This document shows, piece by piece, positions 9,534 to 20,990 of a stretch of 64,000 nucleotides of DNA. Origin of the DNA: Aporrectodea caliginosa. Lineage: Eukaryota; Annelida; Clitellata; Crassiclitellata; Lumbricidae. The translations under genes were made by a program, and so were the position numbers. The stretch is from assembly GCA_020284085.1 (NCBI GenBank), contig JACEVL010000696.1, positions 123,798 to 187,797 on the forward strand, in the 5' to 3' direction. Positions within the stretch are counted from its first letter, which is position 1, and each line of letters opens with the position of its first letter. Under the pieces are notes generated by a model that worked only from the letters and a program-made list of their open reading frames with translations, did not search any database and had not been told where the DNA came from.

Positions 9534-10620
9534 TTCAATTCAATTCAATTCAATTCAATTTATTTTCCTGTAACCGACAACATATTTACAATTATGGCAG
9601 TTATCATTCAACAACGTTCCGGTTACCAAGTGGAGGACCCTGATTGAAGGGATGGATTATCCCGCTAAATAGGGCCACCCAGGTAGGCCTAATGAAATAA
9701 AAAGTCTCAATAACACATGACAGCAAGCTTGCTTTCGGAGACAGGAATTAAACAAAAATTAGAATGACTTAACTAATAGAACTTAACTAAACACCCATAA
9801 CAGCAAATAGCATTCATTCAAATGTCTAGATGAATCAGATATTGGCGTAATTTATTCTTAAATATTTGTAAAGCAGTCAATTATCGGATCCATAGGGGAA
9901 TATTGTTCCATATCTTAGCCCCAGCGAATCTAATGGAAAACAGTCGAGTATTTGTGTGGGCAAAGGGCTGTCGATACAACTCGGTGCTTCTAGTGGGATA
10001 GGAATGTAGGCTATTTCAGAGGTAAGGAGAAAAAGGTTTTGGTATATAGCTGGTAGGCTAATAGATTGTGCTCATACCGATACATGAATTCGCCTACTTG
10101 CGCTATCCTAATCTGTTCAACAGTTAGGATTTTCAATTAAAGAAACGACTTGCTGGTGTGACATCCGTAGGGAGTGCCAGCAATGAATCGGACAGCTCGC
10201 TTTTGGAGGATGGTCAGCCTTTGCAGGTTTGACTTGTACGTAGAGGCCCAGATTAAGTTACAATAACCAAGGTAGGGATATATCAGCGAGTAATAAAGCG
10301 TTAATCGAACTTTGGGTGGCAGAAGATAAGAGGCACGATTTAGGATCCCCATGTTCTTTGCTATTTTGGAGGAGATTGTCTACGACAGATGCTGGTCCAG
10401 TATTACTCCTAGAAACTTGGATGACGTCACCTGAGTAATTGGGTTACCATCGATGCATAGTGTTTTTGAGTCAGAGGGACAATTTTTTTTATGAGACCTA
10501 AATAATACATAATAATTGGTCTTATCAAGATTGAGAGATAATTTATTGGCACGAAACCAGTTGGCAATCAGAGCAAGCTCAGCATTCACTTTTTGATATG
10601 TGATAACTTGATTTGATAAT
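9534..10620 (-). mobile_element. 5'-truncated LINE with (TTGAA)n tail
   Basis: Minus-strand frames at 10380-10589 and 10137-10352 encode the end of a non-LTR reverse transcriptase (ANKLSLNLDKTNY; SSKFLGVILD; the thumb-type YPYLGYCNLIWAS; LQKRAVRFI). Its 3' UTR runs to 9534 and ends in an AATTC microsatellite (9534-9560 on the plus strand). The family is jockey/CR1-like, judged by these motifs. It lacks the endonuclease and the YADD catalytic region. It inserted into the unit A 5' flank, which resumes at about 10620. Confidence 0.85.
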
Positions 10621-10900
10621 GATAAATATAAGGGAAAAAATTCTGAAAACTGATTGATAGTTGCAAGATTAACATCTATAAATTTTTAAACAGTAGATTT
10701 GTAACCTTATCTAGTGTAGACAGTCGCTGATATTAGTGACGTATTCATTCTTTGTGCTTAACATGCCAACAAGGAGTTTATATTAAATTACAAGAGTGTC
10801 AAATTCACTTCTGACGCAGTCTTATAGTACTGTTCGAATTCAGAAGTTTGATTTTGCATTCAACAAAACTGACGATTTTATATTCAATTTTGCGAGTTAC
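10621..10900 (-). promoter_or_regulatory. Second copy of the conserved unit A 5' flank
   Basis: It continues the block interrupted by the LINE and repeats 8940-9090 (GAAAAAATTCTGAAAACTGA; GTAGATTTGTAACCTTATCT; GATATTAGTGACGTATTCAT). It also matches 16360-16640 and 37170-37480 of units B and D. Confidence 0.5.
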
Positions 10901-11090
10901 TAACACGGCAAAAGTTTCAGGTAGGAAACAATTTTTTATGTCCAACGAATTATTTGCACTGCATTCTTTCAAATCGTTTATTAATTTTCATAAAGAAGCA
11001 GCAGCTTTTCGCTCAGGTTATCCAATAACAGGTTATGTTATGCACACACAGTCATGCCTGCAAAACTAAGGAGTCTGTCTATCGGCGCAG

Positions 11091-12030
11091 GTGAAGGAGG
11101 GGAACATTATATTGTATAAATGATTTCCTCAATTTTGAGTAGCTGCGAAACAGCATAAAGTTCTTACTTCTTACAAGAGTGACAGTAACAATCCTTATCG
11201 TTTACAATCCTTATCGTTTACATTTGTTCCCAGATTTCTAATTCATTTTTTCATGTTGAAAACTTGTCGACACTGTGTAGGCTACGTTGCACCGCTTAAA
11301 CCTTAACTCTGCCAACATTTCTGAGGACATTAGACAGGCTAGGACTCATATGATATAACGCCGGTGAATAAGCTGGTCTCCATGACGCGGTTTTTGAATG
11401 GTGCTGAGAAATTTCAGTGATTCACATTATACATATTTATACATTATAATGTTTACACCATCGAAGACATTGTAAGGGTAAGATGCGAAATCAGTCACGC
11501 ATCGATTCTTAAGTCCCTCTAACAGTTAGAAAACTTCGATTGAATTCATCGAATTCTTCCTTCGTCCTCTGTAATCCAGCGATTGATTTTAGTTATTCCG
11601 GCATTCAAACTCCTTCATCCACCGTGCATAGCAGCCCATCCTTCATACGAGCCCTTCTCTCCAGATAAGGTCTTAGAAACATATGACACCTGTGAGAGTG
11701 AGATTTTATTATGGAGTCTTACGTTGAGATCGAAAGGACACAAGAGTGACAGTAACAATCTGATAGCAACATATAAATGGCAAATGCGTCCAACAGGCTT
11801 CTTCTAGACAATCGAGAGACCGGGAATCGTTCCTGGCAAGACCCTGGCATGCTCGCAGTGCGCGATGTTTCCAACCAGCAGGAATCTTTTGTCTGAATCG
11901 TCTCCGACAGTGGGTTGTGCATCCTTCGACGGTCTAGCTCCGCGCTACAACATGCGCTGTGTAGGGAATGCTCGGCATCCTCCTGAGGCGCCACCGCTGG
12001 CAGGCATCGAACTTCATCTCCACCTTTGCT
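11091..12030. other. No recognisable gene
   Basis: Unique-looking sequence with short open frames only (for example 11583-11807 and 11719-12033 on opposite strands). I recognise no domain. A 16-bp direct repeat (AATCCTTATCGTTTAC) lies at about 11190-11221. Confidence 0.6.
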
Positions 12031-13589
12031 CAAAAGTCTGCAGCATGTAGGCCTACTGCCAATGCGTAAGGAGATCGTTTCAAAGTTGGTTACGCTGGTT
12101 AATAATTTTACAGTTATACACGGACTTTCCCGCTATTATACCTGACAGATTATTGTGTGCCGAGTTCATAGGTTGCAAGTCTCAACTGCGATCTGCCGCT
12201 CATTACAATCTAGGATGGCAGAAGAGACATGGGGTTTAGAGTAAGGACATTCGCCGCATCTGACCCAACATGCTGATTGAATAGTTCAAATAAAAGGAAA
12301 TGAATGCTTTTCTGCCTGGTGTGCTTCGAGAATCGAGATCCTGAGATAAGGCTCGTGCGTTTAAAAAGGATGTTGAAGACTCATTTGTTTATGTCATCTT
12401 TTTAGCAGCTGTTGAAGCGCATTTGCAATAATGCTTATTTTCATGATCTTGCGCTTCACAATTCGACTTATAATTACAATAATGGAAAGCCGTTAAAATC
12501 AACAGTAAATAAATTTTACAGCGCACTTAAAGTAGCCTACTATTTGTAGACTCGTTTACTCTATACATTCTATACCTGAAGAATAAGGGAATGGAGTTTT
12601 ACTGGTAATACCATCAGAGAACAATAGTTTTGTTTAAGATCATTGACAGTTGACGGCTTTTTAAAAACTATTTAGTCGGGCGCAAACTAATGTAGAAAAA
12701 ACTGAAACACAAAACCTGTAAATTCATACAAGAGATGATCTATATATCGGTCTATTCTACTTGTCACTTTGTTGTGGGCAAGACACGGATGCTATATTTC
12801 TAAGAGTCTTACCGGTTAACTATGACAAATTAAGATCAACAAACTTTATTTACTAAGACAACTGCAAACAGCATCGCTACAATGAGCACTGATTATGTGA
12901 AATTGTTGCAATTAGGCTACTTTGTGACTGCACTTACAGAACAGTAAGAGTGCGAGAGAATTGCTATGTAATGCATGATTTAAGTGAAAACAACACGAAA
13001 ACAGCTACAGTAGATCGTGTGAAGCTTTTCCTCAATGCAATACTATCACACAGTTCGATAGAATTAAAATGACTAATTAGACACACGCGTAATATCTACC
13101 TAAACCGAACTAAAACTGTTCCAGAAACGCAAATCAAATGCAAACTCCTTGCATATGCCAAGTCCTACAGGAATAGTCAGTTGAACTGTAGTAAAGCTCT
13201 TACTTTGAATGCCTAACCGATATGCACGAATTTGTTAGTGCGCATCATCATAGATTGAGTAGCTCCACACTTCCATTTATCTTTTTCGTTAACCAACTGT
13301 TATTGACGCTCGTCAATATGAAAATAAAAAATTTCAGGTAATTTCTAGTTGAGACTTTTGTTTCTTTGTAGGCTTCAATATCGCGAAAATGTTTTTGTAC
13401 AAACCTCTCCATTTAGAGTTCATTCGTGTATTTCAGATGACTTGCGTAAAAATGTTTCCGGATAGGCCCTATACATGAAATAATAGCGCGAGAATGATCT
13501 CTGGTATAACTGGGATTTTAATGACTTTTCTGAAGTACGTCTATCAACAAAATTTTGCGGACTGTAAATGTTAGAATTTTTTACAAACT

Positions 13590-15257
13590 TCAACCAGACA
13601 CAGAATGGTGTTTTTCATGACGTCTCAGACCTGAAGCGCACGAGAACGTTTTCTGACATATCTGGCAAAGGTATGGTTTCTCTCCAGCATGTCTTCTGGT
13701 GTGCATGCTTAGACTACTTTTATCATTAGTTTTAAACGCACACAATTGGCAGTGGTGTGGTTTCTCTCCGGTATGAATTCTTGCATGCTGTTTCAGATTG
13801 GAAGATTGGATAAAACGTTTTTTACACACTTGGCATTGGTATGGTTTTTCTCCAGTATGGATTCGAACATGATCGCGTATTTGAGAAGAATGGGAATAAC
13901 TTTGTTTACATATCTGACACTGGTATGGTCTCTCTCCAGTATGGATTCTAACATGAGATTTTAGCAGTGCAGCTGTGGAAAATGTTTTTTTACAAACAAT
14001 ACACAGAAATTGTTTCTCTTCAGAGTGGGTTTTTTCATGACGTTTCATAGATGAGTTGTCTGAGAATGTTTTCTGACATACCTGACAAAGGTATGGTTTC
14101 TCTCCAGTATGTGTTGTCATGTGACACTTTAGATGACCGTTATACTTAGTTTTATACTCACATAATTGGCATTGGTACGGTTTCACTCCGGTATGAATTC
14201 TTGCATGACGCATTAGATTGGAACACTGAGAAAAGCGCTTTTGACATATTTCACATTGGTAAGGCATCTCTCCATTATGGATCCTTTCATGGCATGTTAG
14301 ACTGGACCGCTGAGAAAACCGTTCTTGACATATTTGGCATCGGTAAGATTTCTCTCCCGTATGAATTCTTGCATGACGTGTTAGATTTGAAGATTGGGAG
14401 AAACGTTTTCGACATATTTGGCATAGGTATGGCTTCTCTCCAGTGTGAATCCTTGTATGATTTGCTAGATTTGAAGATTGGGAGAAATTCTTTTGACACA
14501 TTTGGCATTGGTAAGGCATCTCTCCCGTATGAATTCTTGTATGACGTAATAGATAGTAACGCTTAGAAAAACGTTTCTTACATACTTGACACTGGAAAGA
14601 CATCTCTCCAGAATGAATTCTGACATGACCTGTTAGATGTGAAGATTGGGAAAAACGTTTTTGACATACTTGGCATTGGTAAGATATCTCTCCAGTATGG
14701 ATCCTTGTATGATTTGCTAGATTTGAAGATTGGGGGAAACTTTTTTGACACATTTGGCAATGGTAAGGCATCTCTCCCGTATGGATTCTTGTATGACGTA
14801 TTAGATTGGAACGATGAGAAAAACGTTTCTGACATAATTGGCATTGGTAAGGCATCTCTCCAGTATGGATTCTAATATGGTTCTGTAGGCTGCAAGAATG
14901 AGAAAATGGTTTGTTACATATCTCGCACTGAAATGGTTTCTCTCCAGTATGGGTCCTATTGTGTGTTTTCAGATTAGAAGAGTTTGGAAATGTTCTCTTA
15001 CATACCAGGCAAATGTTTGCCTTTTCTCCAGTATGGATTCTCATGTGGTTGTGTAGGTTACATTTGTGCTTAAATATTTTTTGGCAAAACTCGCATTCGT
15101 GTGTTTTTGGTTTGGATTGACTTTTCTTGTTTTCCTTCGTGTGACTTTCCGTCACATATGAATTCTGATATGGCTGCGAAATTTCGATCTCTTCTTGTGT
15201 TGCATTTCCGATGGAATTTCCTGAAGAATGCTTGGACGAAATGCTTTTCGACATCAT
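13590..15257 (-). CDS. C2H2 zinc-finger protein, unit B, 18 fingers
   Basis: A 555-residue open frame starting at a true ATG (MMSKSISS). A Ser/Glu/Lys-rich region of about 65 residues is followed by 18 C2H2 fingers with HTGEKPY or HTGEMPY linkers, all with their four zinc ligands. The first three and last seven fingers match the paralogues one for one. The middle block (fingers 4-11, QKRFSQSSNL type) has eight members here against three in A and C and four in D. DNA-contact positions in the middle block vary (for example SHRSNLIRH, PQSSNLANH, SKRYYLLRH). It is the most intact member of the cluster. A frameshift relative to unit A just upstream of the ATG suggests the real start is this ATG, or an upstream exon spliced nearby. 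The likely role is a nuclear DNA-binding regulator. Confidence 0.9.
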   Translation of the reverse strand: MMSKSISSKHSSGNSIGNATQEEIEISQPYQNSYVTESHTKENKKSQSKPKTHECEFCQKIFKHKCNLHNHMRIHTGEKANICLVCKRTFPNSSNLKTHNRTHTGEKPFQCEICNKPFSHSCSLQNHIRIHTGEMPYQCQLCQKRFSHRSNLIRHTRIHTGEMPYHCQMCQKSFPQSSNLANHTRIHTGEISYQCQVCQKRFSQSSHLTGHVRIHSGEMSFQCQVCKKRFSKRYYLLRHTRIHTGEMPYQCQMCQKNFSQSSNLANHTRIHTGEKPYLCQICRKRFSQSSNLTRHARIHTGEKSYRCQICQERFSQRSSLTCHERIHNGEMPYQCEICQKRFSQCSNLMRHARIHTGVKPYQCQLCEYKTKYNGHLKCHMTTHTGEKPYLCQVCQKTFSDNSSMKRHEKTHSEEKQFLCIVCKKTFSTAALLKSHVRIHTGERPYQCQICKQSYSHSSQIRDHVRIHTGEKPYQCQVCKKRFIQSSNLKQHARIHTGEKPHHCQLCAFKTNDKSSLSMHTRRHAGEKPYLCQICQKTFSCASGLRRHEKHHSVSG

Positions 15258-15665
15258 TAATTATTACGAATTCTGTGAGTTTATGCTTCATATATGAATT
15301 TTGTGCAAGGCTATAGAGTTGAAAACTCTGATCCTCTTGCAGAAGGTGGGGAGGTGGGCTGGTGCCCTCAGCACCAGCAGACTTCCCTACACAATTCAAA
15401 CAGGACAATTTAAATTTTATTCTGAACTCAACAGGAAGATAATGAGGCTTATGCAGCCGGACTGAAAAGGTTGCTTATAGCGCGACGCATTTACCCAAAA
15501 GGATTTGGGTATATGCTAGCGGAACACGCAGCTCTATGCGAGTTTTGGAGAGACTCCATAAAACCGAATTAGCATAATGAGGTTTGCGGCATATTCAGAG
15601 TCAGAGCAATAGTCACAACCTACATACAGGAATACAATTATTGCAACGATGGCCCATTTTCGATA

Positions 15666-16005
15666 GCGTGGTGCTTCTGCGGCGGAAAATGCCGCCACGC
15701 AGCCCGCGAAAATTTACTTCTGCGGCGGAATTTTTTTGGACATGTTATCTAAAAACAACTCTAACCCTAACACTGACCCTAACCGACCGTCACAGCGCTT
15801 AACCTGACCCTAACCGACACTCACGAGGCCAAACCTGACCCTAACCGACCCTCACGACGCCAATTTAAAGGAAGTATCGCATTTTTAACAATGCGCATGC
15901 GCCGAATGTTGCGCATGCGCAAAGCGCTTCCGCCGCAGAATTGTGTCGAAAATGTTACTTCTGCGGCGGAATTTTCCGCCGCAGAAGATTTATCCTTTTC
16001 GATAA
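15666..16005. mobile_element. MITE-like element, 9-bp target duplication
   Basis: Flanked by direct repeats TTTTCGATA (15657-15665 and about 16006-16014). The ends are imperfect inverted repeats sharing CTTCTGCGGCGGAAAAT and CCGCC. A 9-bp duplication is typical of Mutator-like elements. The interior has no coding capacity and holds three telomere-like CCTGACCCTAACCGACC stretches, as also seen in the element at 18159-20803. Confidence 0.7.
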
Positions 16006-16009
16006 CATA

Positions 16010-16870
16010 GGTCGAAAATTTTAACGCTTGCAGTCATAGCGTGACGCCAGAGAGCAATTCAAGTCGTGTAGCGAATTGCCTACGCATTCTAAGTGGAATA
16101 TTATTGAAGAACCACGCGAGAAGTCATACGTTCAAATAGAAAACCACACGAAATGAAAAGTTCGAAGCGATTTATAGCGATATATTATGGATGTAAAGTG
16201 CATTAAAATTGTAGCCATAAGAGAAGAAATTTATGAAGAACTACCCTTATGGAGCCTAGCCTACATATTGACGGACATAATCAACGACGGATATGCAAAA
16301 GCTACAATATTAATTGGGATCCGCTATTTTATAAGCTTTACAATGATAATAAATATTATAGGGGAAAATTCTGAAAATTGATTGATATTCGAGCGATTAA
16401 CATAAATTAAGTTTAAAACAGTAGATTTGTAACCTTATTTAGTAGCGCAGGTCGCCGATATTAGTGACGTCATCATTCCTTGTGCTCATTACGACACAAG
16501 GAGCTTGTATCGTATGATAAGAGGTGTCAAATTAATTCTTGTCACAGTCTTACAGTACTGTCGGAATTAAGAAGTTTCAATTGCACCAAACCAGCGATTT
16601 TATAATCAAATAATTTTGCGAATATTTAACACAGTATGATTTCGACAGAATTGTTTGTTGCAGCTTTTAGAAATAAGGGAAATTAAGACGAGAACGCAAG
16701 AAGAGAACCAAGTTTCGAACTTATTCCACTTAATGCGGCTTCATAATTTTTTTACCACGATGATAGGCTATATTGCAGCCAGGCATTGGTACTAGGCTAT
16801 AGGCAGTTTCCTAACAGCGCGAGTTGTCGGAAGCTGAGTCAAATAAACTGGAAGAGGGCCTTCTTCACTT
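16010..16870 (-). promoter_or_regulatory. Conserved distal 5' flank of unit B
   Basis: Matches the unit A block at 8590-9098 and the unit D block at 36840-37720, including the TGACGTCATC (CRE-like) stretch near 16466 and the ACACAAGGAG...TACAGTACTG stretch. Probably a promoter or 5' non-coding exon of the zinc-finger gene, by conservation only. Confidence 0.4.
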
Positions 16871-18150
16871 AATTGTAGACCTAAGAGAAGAAATTTGTGG
16901 GTCTTCTGTGGGTCCAGAGAACGTGGTCTAATCGTAATCGTTTGAATTCCACAATTTTCAAGCACCTCTTGAAAACTAAGAGCACGGCCCCAATTTATCC
17001 ACGAGAACTGCTTCGAGTCAGAAAGGTTTCCAGATAATTATATTGGTCTAAATAGAGATCCATGTGTGGTTGACAGAGAGACGAAAGAGAGAAGGTGGAG
17101 GAGTTGCTAAGATGGGTTTCGGTCATGTGTTTCGTTGGCTGCGAGTAGCATTATCAGACGTTGTTTTCAGAGTAGACATTGTCGGAAGGTGAACTCTGTT
17201 GCTATTGCCCATGTAAAAATTCTATGATCTATCGCTAAAAATAACTTAAGAGATCAAGACATAGGACAAAAGTAGCATTTGATCAAGACATAGGACAAAA
17301 GTAGCATTTGAGCCTAGATACATTTTTTCTCTTCTCAGAATGTTCTGAATACCATAAATGTTAAGAATTTCGCCAATTAGTAGCGTTACAAGTTACATTT
17401 GCCAAAAGACAGCAGCTACATGCTAGATAAGGAGGTTATCATTAACTAAGCATTATTGAAATTCGAACTTTTAAACGAATAGCCTAACGATCACGAATGG
17501 GCAAACGCAACATCTGTAGGCTAAGCTTAGTCTAAATGAACCTCGTCATAATTATAGCACTCGGTCAGCAGTTAATTAAGACATAATTATATTTTTCCTA
17601 TGTTTAGACAGTTGCACCAGTTCCTCTTGAAGATGCCGCCTTTAGATGGTGTTACATTATCTGGAATCAGTTCAAAATCATTCTTTTCTGTTTCTATTCT
17701 ATGTGCTTCATAGCCCACTTTATTTGCAATTTTTGTCTCAAGGCTGGTAAACTGTGGAAGCAATAATAATTATGATATTGTGTTAATCAGTCAAACAATA
17801 TTATTATTATTGAAATTAATACAATTGAAATTTAACAACAATTTTAACGCAATGAAAGCGTAATGTGTGCTACCTTATGTGATACCTCTTAAGCACAATA
17901 CAATCTCATTAAATGACGCTTTAACCACAAACACCATGATGTCATTAATATCAACGACAGTGTGTTAAGCACAAATTTGAAATTTTTATAACAAGGTAAT
18001 CTTTCAAATTTCTTGTTCCCAAATTGATCGAAGTTATATGTACGATAATTATTATATAAGATTTCACAGATCAATGTACAGATTGTTTAACTCCATTGGA
18101 ATCTCCAATTAAATTATCGGTGGAAAATTGCACAATTAAACTCAATTGAA
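16871..18150. other. No recognisable gene
   Basis: AT-rich sequence without convincing frames. A 29-bp tandem duplication (GATCAAGACATAGGACAAAA plus GTAGCATTT) lies at about 17252-17310. Nothing else is recognised. Confidence 0.6.
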
Positions 18151-18258
18151 TACAATTGGGCAAGCTTATAGAATCGGGGACCTAAATTTTCCGATATACC
18201 GTAACGTTTCGTCTTATACACAGCATATTAAGGCATGTTGCCATTGGCCGCACGCAGC

Positions 18259-18300
18259 AAAGACCTTAGATATAAATGGCCATTTATATCTAAGGTCTTT
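18259..18300. repeat. Perfect 42-bp palindrome
   Basis: AAAGACCTTAGATATAAATG-G is followed at once by its exact reverse complement, with no loop. It lies 100 bp inside the terminal repeat of the element at 18159-20803 and may be a small foldback insertion or a regulatory hairpin of that element. Confidence 0.9.
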
Positions 18301-18419
18301 GGCTATAATGGCCTAAAATGAATGCGGACTATAAATGGGTAGAGGTAATTGTTTCATAAGAACGTATTAAGACGCATTATGTCGTAGCGTTTATCTGTCT
18401 TCTAAATAGTTCTTATGAC

Positions 18420-18610
18420 GAAACTAACCCTAACCCTGACCCTAACCGACCCTCACGACGTAAAGTTTTATTTCACGTTCACTGTGACGACCCTAACCCT
18501 GACCCTAACCGACCCTCACGACGTAAAGTTTAATTTAAGGTAAAGTATGACGACCCTAACCCTGACCCTAACCGACCCTCACGACGTAAAAGTTTTATTT
18601 TCGCTAAAGT
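18420..18610. repeat. Three tandem units with telomere-like CCTAACCCTGACCCTAACC cores
   Basis: A unit of roughly 60-66 bp, each with ACCCTAACCCTGACCCTAAC followed by CGACCCTCACGACGTAAA, occurs three times. Degenerate forms lie at 15765-15865 and, inverted, near 19070-19110 and 9106. It is a subterminal array of this transposon group, not a true telomere. Confidence 0.85.
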
Positions 18611-18644
18611 TTTAGAATCCATGTCGGTTAAGTTAAGGTTATAG

Positions 18645-18871
18645 CTATGTATTGTATTGTATTTAAACACTTGTTATAGCGCCCCTACCAGATTTCCCAT
18701 TCAGAGGCGCTCCCGACTACTGCGCGAACGCTGAATCGGAGTTTCACGCCGAAGTAAATATTGCGAGTGAAGGACTTGCCCAGGGTCCCTACGCGGCGAC
18801 TTTGAGGTGGATTCGAACCCGCAACCCTCCAGCGGCAAGGCACCGAACATACCCCTAAACCACCGTGCCCC
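18645..18871 (-). mobile_element. tRNA-derived SINE, family 1
   Basis: Same head, body and 3' end as 4500-4737, with B box GGTTCGAATCC near 18812 on the minus strand. The tail is (TACAA)n at 18640-18665. It is nested inside the element at 18159-20803. Confidence 0.9.
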
Positions 18872-19051
18872 AGTTGTATTGTGATTGTGTTGTATTGTGT
18901 GTTGTATTGTACTCCACGTTTATAATGCGACCGAGCCACCCGCAGTAAAGATCCGAGAAATTAATCTCTGATAAACCGACCCGACCGGGAAGCGAACCCG
19001 GGGCGCCGACGTGACGAGCAGGCTACCAACCCACTCGGCCACTCAGGATCC
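18872..19051 (-). mobile_element. tRNA-derived SINE, second family
   Basis: The minus-strand head GAGTGGCCGAGTGGGTTGG holds an A box, and GGGTTCGCTTCCCGG holds a B box, as in a tRNA. A short body and a GT/CAATACAAC-type tail (18872-18920) follow. The head differs from family 1. Confidence 0.75.
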
Positions 19052-19099
19052 TATGTGTCGTTGTTACGCGTCGTGATGGTCGTTTAGGGTCAGAGGTAG

Positions 19100-19240
19100 G
19101 GTTATGTTAGCCATGTTTTTGAATGAAACTGAAGAATTGGCGTAATGGAACAGTCTCCCAGCTACAATCCGTCGATGTTCATCTGCTACCCAATTTAAAT
19201 CCAAATTAGAAAGTCATCTATTGTCATTACACTATGGCTA
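19100..19240 (+). mobile_element. LINE 3'-end fragment
   Basis: The plus-strand translation gives WNSLPATIRRCSSATQFKSK and then LESHLL, the typical C-terminal WN.LP..IR....FK..L..L motif of CR1/L2/jockey-type reverse transcriptases. Only the end of the frame is present. Confidence 0.65.
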
Positions 19241-19282
19241 AGAACACAGCGCAAATGCGACACGTATTTCGTCGTATCCCTT

Positions 19283-20650
19283 TGTATCGTAATCGTAATC
19301 GTAATCGTAAACTCGATATTTCTACAGCGCCCACAAAAGCGAAGTCACGGGAACCAGCTTATTCACAGGCGCTTAACCAAAACAGAATCGATAGGCAGGG
19401 GGTCAAAATCCAGAGAGTCAGGCAGGCAGACAGTCAGACGGCTAAGGTGGATGATGCTTAGAGTTGAAATGGCGAGGAAGGTGAGGGGAAGAGAAGGAAT
19501 CGGGATAGGATTTGTGAAAAGCAGTGTTTTCAGTTTTGAGTGGAAGACCTGTGGAGAGATAGCAAGAGGTGAGGTTTTGGTGAGTTCATAGGATGGATCG
19601 GATATTTGTCGTAGCACAGGCGGGAGTTTGTTCCAAAGAGGCGGGACAGCTATGGCTATGGAACGATTTGCAAATTTAAGCGATGAGGTGACGGAAGGGC
19701 GGAGCAGTGTGAGGATGGAAGATGAACGGGTTGAACGAAGAGGTTGGACCGAGAACAACTGACGGAGATACGAGGGCTGAGAGGATTGAAGTGCATTGTA
19801 GGTGAGGGATAGGACTTTATATTCTATTCGTTCAGGAATTTTGAGCCAGTGGAGTGATTTCAAGACAGGTGTGATGTGGTGGTGTTTGGGGGTTTTGGTG
19901 ACAGCACGGGCGAGGGCATTCTGAATGGCTTGGATGCGATTAATTTGAGTGGTATCTATGTTGAGAAAGAGAGCATTGCAGTAATCTAATTTAGCGTGAA
20001 CTATTGATGTGGCGATTGTTGATGAGGTTTTGAAGTCAAGCATAGGGCGGATTCTACGCAGGTCACGGATGTGCATGAAGCAAGAACGGGAAAGATGGGT
20101 GATGTGATCGGAAAAGCTAAGATTCTGGTCAAAAGTCACACCTAGGTTGCGGACAGGAGAATTTGCTATGAATGTGTGCGTGGATACAGAGTCAAGGCTG
20201 AGGGAAATAAAGGGATCTGGGATTTTCTTGAGTTGGTCACGGAGGCCTATAAGAATGAATTCAGTTTTAGAGGGGTTGAGGCACAACATGTTTGAAGTCA
20301 TCCAGGAGGAGATTTGTTTTACCACACCAAGGAGATGATCTATGGAGTCGGCGAAGCTGCTGGGAGAGAATGAAATGAATAATTGGGTGTCGTCAGCGTA
20401 TAGGTGATGGTCAACTGAGGATGCTTTGATGAGTGAGCTGAGTGGAGTAGTGTAAAGGATGAACAATAGGGGCCCAAGAACAGAACCTTGCGGAACACCA
20501 CAGGTGAGAGGGCATGATTGCGATGAGGTTTCTGGTGTTTTAACAGAGAAAGAGCGGGAAGAGAGATAGGTCTGAATCCAGAGGAGAGCAGTGTATGCTT
20601 TTGTAGCCCTGAAAAGGGCCGTTTGGGTGGTCGGCTGGTCGCGGTAATGT
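19283..20650 (-). mobile_element. 5'-truncated LINE, reverse transcriptase half intact
   Basis: A 438-residue minus-strand frame (19363-20679) contains the fingers/palm region (GVPQGSVLGPLLFILYT), the catalytic YADDTQLF, the SKTEFILIG region, RNLGVTFD, a thumb domain (LDYCNALFLNI; IQNALARAVT; LHWLKIPERIEYKV) and the WNKLPP C-terminal motif. It lacks the endonuclease half, so it is a dead-on-arrival insertion, but its frame is uninterrupted, which suggests recent insertion. The 3' tail is (GATTAC)n at 19283-19310. CR1/L2/jockey group by motif. Confidence 0.9.
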
Positions 20651-20886
20651 ATACTCCATGTTAAATTCAAATCGGCCAATCAGAGCGCGTCCAATGGCAA
20701 CATGCCTAAATATGTCGCGTAAGTCTCGTATAAGACGAATCCTGGCGTAAGTTCCGTAAATATACGCAATATATTTTTAGGTCCCCGATTCTATAAGCTT
20801 GCCTAGAATTGTATGTTATAATTATTTTCTTGCCACATAATAAACTAGGCCTAGCCTAACGTACTTTCTCAATCATACTTTCTCTC

Positions 20887-20888
<2 letters not shown>

Positions 20889-20919
<31 letters not shown>

Positions 20920-20990
20920 TTCGTTTATTCACAACACCAAGCTGACAGGTCGCAACTTGTTACAGGTAACAGCTAGGAAAAATTGTCTAA
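20889..20990 (-). mobile_element. LINE 3' tail with (TTGA)n
   Basis: Minus-strand sequence ends GTGAATAAACGAAATTGATTG followed by further TTGA repeats, a typical 3' end of a truncated LINE. No coding sequence is left. Confidence 0.6.

Larger units (their letters stand above)
3890..11090 (-). repeat. Segmental duplication unit A (zinc-finger gene with its flanks)
   Basis: The 3' flank of the zinc-finger gene (3890-5280) and its distal 5' flank (8590-9098 and 10620-10900) recur beside the other zinc-finger genes at about 12030-13590 and 16020-16860 (unit B), 23092-23812 (unit C, inverted) and 29780-30868 and 36840-37720 (unit D). The shared non-coding blocks show that the whole locus was copied, not only the exon. 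Later insertions in this unit are two SINEs, a hAT element, part of a long-TIR element and a LINE. Confidence 0.8.
12030..16870 (-). repeat. Segmental duplication unit B
   Basis: The left flank (12030-13590) matches 4226-5280 and 30067-30868. The right flank (16020-16860) matches 8590-9098 and 36840-37720. Unit B lacks the segment that in A and D lies directly upstream of the coding exon (6690-8130 and 32330-32960), so it has a deletion there. Confidence 0.8.
18159..20803. mobile_element. DNA transposon with long terminal inverted repeats and 8-bp target duplication
   Basis: Both ends carry GGCAAGCTTATAGAATCGGG as inverted repeats, and similarity between the two arms extends about 100 bp (CGTCTTATAC, GGCATGTTGCCATTGG). 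Flanks are TACAATTG and TAGAATTG (7 of 8 identical). Inside are a telomere-like tandem array, a 42-bp palindrome, two SINEs, a LINE fragment and a longer truncated LINE; no transposase is left. The terminal dinucleotide GG is not hAT-like, so the superfamily is left open (P and other 8-bp-TSD groups are possible). Confidence 0.75.

Noticed and set aside
14201..14875. Plus-strand frames opposite zinc-finger gene B (also opposite A and D)
   Set aside because: Shadow frames caused by the repeated finger and linker codons on the coding strand.
18420..18610. Interstitial telomere
   Set aside because: The CCTAACCCTGACCC motif is embedded in a longer repeat unit and recurs within transposons; not a pure TTAGGG array.
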